Origin: Polynucleobacter nymphae
GTDB lineage: Bacteria > Pseudomonadota > Gammaproteobacteria > Burkholderiales > Burkholderiaceae
Length of the DNA stretch: 64,000 bases
Assembly (NCBI RefSeq): GCF_018882155.1
Contig: NZ_JACVPA010000002.1
Coordinates: 1 to 64,000 of the forward strand
Direction of reading: 5' to 3'
The notes beneath the pieces are model-generated. The model saw nothing but the letters and a program-made list of their open reading frames with translations, was not told the origin of the DNA and did not search any database. Each line of letters begins with the position of its first letter. Position 1 is the first letter of the stretch. Position numbers and translations under genes: made by a program. Positions 61,749 to 64,000 of the stretch are shown piece after piece.

Positions 61749-62690
61749 ATGTTGTTTACCCCAGCTGAAACCAAGGTAGTGATCGTCGGCGGTGGCACGA
61801 TGGGCGGGGACATTGCTGCAGTCTGTGCTCGCGGCGGCTGCGCTGTGCAAGTGGTGGAACCAACTACCGAGCGTAGAGCCTTACTGCCAGATTATTTTGC
61901 CAACACCATGACTGAGCTGGGCTATGAGAATCGCATTCATTTATTGAGTGTGGCGGGCTCTCTTGAAGAAGTAGATTGGTCTGATATTGATCTGGTAATT
62001 GAGTGTGTGCCAGAGCGCATAGATATCAAACAAGAATTATTTGCAAAGCTAGAAAAATATGCAAATCCTGAGGCGGTATTAGCTAGTAATAGCACTAGCT
62101 TTCCAATTAGTGAAATTGCCGACGGTTTAAAAACTGCTGCACGGATGATCGGTTTGCATTTCTTTATGCCTGCTCATTTGGTGCCCTGTGTAGAAGTGGT
62201 TTATGGAGCAAAGACATCCCCATTGGTAGGCGAAGGCTTGACAAAGTTGATGACTGCATGTGGCATGGTTCCAGTAGTTGTAAAAAAAGATTTACCTGGT
62301 TTTTTGGCTAATCGTTTGCAGCACGCTATCTTACGCGAAGCTTTTTCAATGGTTGATGACGGTGTCTGCAGTTTTGAGGATATTGATAAAGCAGTGCGTT
62401 TTGGTTTTGGCTTTCGTTATATTGCGGCCGGACCGATAATGCAGCGAGATCATGCAGGGATTGAGATCCATGCTGCTGGTGGTGCGAAGATTTATCCTAC
62501 TTTAAATAATTCACCTCATGTTGCTAAGTGCGTGAGTGAGCGTGTAGCCAGTGGAAAGTTCGGCATGAAGACTGGCGAAGGATTTTTTCCATGGACCGCT
62601 GAAACGATGAAGGTGGAACGGGAGCGCTATCAAGAGGCTTTGCGTGCAGGATTAAAAATTATCCAAAAAGACTTGCCTCAGATCAAATAA
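61749..62690 (+). CDS. 3-hydroxyacyl-CoA dehydrogenase-family NAD-dependent enzyme (paralogue)
   Basis: About 313 residues from ATG 61749 (AGGAG eight bases upstream; GTG 61746 also possible). Rossmann VGGGTMGGDIAAVCARGG, SNSTSFPISEIA, LHFFMPAHLVPCVEVVYG and FGFGFRYIAAGPIMQRD closely parallel the protein at 54549-55475. The two paralogues flank the whole acid catabolic cluster on opposite strands, so they may act on related hydroxy acids. Likely NAD-linked oxidation in the cytoplasm. Confidence 0.88.
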   Translation: MLFTPAETKVVIVGGGTMGGDIAAVCARGGCAVQVVEPTTERRALLPDYFANTMTELGYENRIHLLSVAGSLEEVDWSDIDLVIECVPERIDIKQELFAKLEKYANPEAVLASNSTSFPISEIADGLKTAARMIGLHFFMPAHLVPCVEVVYGAKTSPLVGEGLTKLMTACGMVPVVVKKDLPGFLANRLQHAILREAFSMVDDGVCSFEDIDKAVRFGFGFRYIAAGPIMQRDHAGIEIHAAGGAKIYPTLNNSPHVAKCVSERVASGKFGMKTGEGFFPWTAETMKVERERYQEALRAGLKIIQKDLPQIK

Positions 62691-62719
62691 AAGTAATTTT
62701 TTTGCCTTATCCTGAAGAC

Positions 62720-63403
62720 ATGAAGAAAATCATTCGCGTTTGGGATTTGCCGATTCGCGTCTTTCATTGGCTATTAGTACTCTGTATTGTTGGCAGCTTA
62801 GTGAGCGTCAATCTTGGCGAAAATGCTATAGAGTGGCATGCTTACTTTGGGTACAGCATATTGACCTTACTAATCTTCCGCATTGTTTGGGGTTTTATAG
62901 GCTCAACGCATGCGCGTTTTACTTCCTTCGCTCCTAATCCCAAAAGTATTCTGAATTATCTTCAAGGTAAGGCGCCACGAGTTCTAGGACATAACCCCTT
63001 AGGGGCAATGTCTGTGTTTGCACTCCTTTTGGTTTTGAGTATTCAGGTAGTTACTGGCTTATTCTCAGATGACGAGATTGCCTTTCAGGGGCCTCTAGCA
63101 AAATTTGTTTCAAACTCAACTGTGTCATCGCTTTCAGTTGTTCATGAATGGAATCACTTACTGATTTATGCCTTAATCACCATTCATATTGCTGCCATCA
63201 TCTATTACCAGAAATTCAAAGGTGAAGATCTGATTACCCCAATGATCAGTGGCGATCAAGAAATAAACCCAAGCGAGGAAGCAAGTTACTTGCCTTCTGA
63301 CTTGGGTCGTGCGTCCAAGGACGGTGCCTTACAGCGCGGTCTTGCTTTAGTGCTCTTGAGCTTGATTGGAGTAGTGGTGGGCTACTTGATCACTTCTTCT
63401 TAA
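62720..63403 (+). CDS. Cytochrome b561-type membrane protein
   Basis: ATG 62720 (227 residues) is preferred over TTG 62702. Four membrane helices with haem-b histidines in RVFHWLLVL, WHAYFGY and VHEWNHLLIYALITIHIAA. It resembles the cytochrome b subunits of Ni/Fe hydrogenases and b561-like partners of cytochrome c'. A fifth hydrophobic stretch at the C-terminus (about 207-225) is extra. Its end overlaps the convergent cytochrome c' gene by 14 bases. Confidence 0.88.
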   Translation: MKKIIRVWDLPIRVFHWLLVLCIVGSLVSVNLGENAIEWHAYFGYSILTLLIFRIVWGFIGSTHARFTSFAPNPKSILNYLQGKAPRVLGHNPLGAMSVFALLLVLSIQVVTGLFSDDEIAFQGPLAKFVSNSTVSSLSVVHEWNHLLIYALITIHIAAIIYYQKFKGEDLITPMISGDQEINPSEEASYLPSDLGRASKDGALQRGLALVLLSLIGVVVGYLITSS

Positions 63404-63842
63404 AGTCATCATGGCAATTCTTACAACTTGCTCCTGCAGTACTAAAGGCCTTCTTAATACTTTCTAAGTCGCCTGATTGTGCCGCTTTATTCAGATCTAC
63501 GACAGCTAATTGCATCTTTTCAGAAGCAGCTTTAAATTTCGCGTTATCAGACCAAATTTCAGATTGCGCTTTACCACCTTCAGTACCTGGACCAAATGCT
63601 TGCCATGGCAAGGTGGACATCATTGCAACAATAGCGGCATTCCTCGCTACTTCATCTTTGTTGAAAGGTGCCTCACCTTTTACTACTGCGCCAATTTTTC
63701 CAAAGGAGTTGGCCATCACAGTAAAAGCGCTCTGGCGATACTTAATGGCATCTTCCGGTTTTTGGAATTGAGCAAAAGCAAAGCCTGCACCAATAGCAAG
63801 GACTGTTGCAGTAGTTGCTAAAACAATCTTGTGTAATTTCAT
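63390..63842 (-). CDS. Cytochrome c' (class II, C-terminal haem)
   Basis: 150 residues: signal peptide ending AFAQ, four-helix body, and CKNCH haem motif near the C-terminus as in cytochrome c' (QKPEDAIKYRQSAFTVMANSFGKIG at the start of the mature chain). Class II cytochromes bind NO or CO at a five-coordinate haem, or transfer electrons. The cytochrome b partner is convergent, so co-regulation is not by one message. Confidence 0.92.
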   Translation of the reverse strand: MKLHKIVLATTATVLAIGAGFAFAQFQKPEDAIKYRQSAFTVMANSFGKIGAVVKGEAPFNKDEVARNAAIVAMMSTLPWQAFGPGTEGGKAQSEIWSDNAKFKAASEKMQLAVVDLNKAAQSGDLESIKKAFSTAGASCKNCHDDFKKK

Positions 63843-64000
63843 GTCAAACCTCTAATGAATAGTTATATAAGTGTTACCGCGGTGCTACTGCGCTACATAC
63901 TAAGAATTAGCATACTCCAGAATAAGGTCTTTTGTCTGACTGCTAACCTAGAAGAGCATTTGCAGGGGGAGTGTTAGAAAGTAAATCAGAGATTTAAAGA

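Noticed and set aside
1..64000. CRISPR arrays, insertion sequences, integrases or phage genes
   Set aside because: No regularly spaced repeats and no transposase, integrase or phage structural genes were seen on either strand.

Overview
The window looks like a chromosomal segment of a low-GC betaproteobacterium of the Burkholderiaceae, most likely Polynucleobacter or a close relative. This is an inference from the gene content: five orphan Bug-type (TctC) solute receptors, TAXI/TRAP transporters, a complete system I cytochrome c maturation operon, and a tRNA-Met-like remnant of betaproteobacterial type. No rRNA gene, intact tRNA gene, CRISPR array, transposase or integrase was found.

Region 1 (about 0.6-8.6 kb) reads as a phosphate-starvation envelope-lipid island. 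It encodes an SRPBCC lipid-binding-like protein, a phosphatidylserine decarboxylase homologue, a membrane-anchored class III aminotransferase of the glutamate-1-semialdehyde aminomutase type, an Mpo1/DUF962-like membrane protein, a GT4 glycosyltransferase, an LplT-like lysophospholipid flippase, a Cdh-like CDP-diacylglycerol diphosphatase and a small XRE regulator. Several promoters carry PhoB-box-like direct repeats. The best is at 4918-4935 (16 of 18 consensus positions), back to back with a second box on the other strand. Two further boxes lie inside a 59-bp module repeated 6.9 kb apart (619-677 and 7523-7581). Region 2 (8.8-15.0 kb) is a tightly packed phosphonate operon: PhnZ-like HD oxygenase, PhnC, PhnD, PhnE, an iron alcohol dehydrogenase, an FAD oxidoreductase and PhnX, closed by a strong hairpin. 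Together, regions 1 and 2 suggest a cell that saves phosphorus by changing its membrane lipids and gains it from organophosphonates.

Region 3 (15.3-22.1 kb) lies between two diverged direct copies of a 112-bp element ending in a tRNA-like 3' half. It holds an HNH nuclease, a photolyase/cryptochrome module (TIGR03643, FeS-type photolyase, DUF2256, SDR), an alternative oxidase with a CWC protein, a phosphodiesterase-like HD protein and an MHS-family transporter. Region 4 (22.3-39.2 kb) is metabolic. It includes a eukaryotic-type glutaminase with EF-hand and TerB domains, several Bug receptors beside small catabolic enzymes, a hydrolase remnant, cytochrome c, an orphan TAXI receptor, a DCC/chalcone-isomerase-like/DUF3833 operon, SodC, quinone oxidoreductase and a beta-lactamase-fold hydrolase.

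Region 5 (39.3-46.1 kb) is ccmABCDEFGHI, nine genes with overlapping start and stop codons. Region 6 (46.2-54.5 kb) has a 2OG-Fe dioxygenase, a split AtuA pair, two Bug receptors, an MFS carrier, UspA and an M23 peptidase. Region 7 (54.5-62.7 kb) is a hydroxy/sugar-acid catabolic cluster: an enolase-superfamily dehydratase, two paralogous 3-hydroxyacyl-CoA dehydrogenase-family enzymes, a TAXI receptor with fused TRAP permease, a DapA-family aldolase/dehydratase and a D-2-hydroxyacid dehydrogenase. The window closes with a cytochrome b561-like protein convergent with cytochrome c'.
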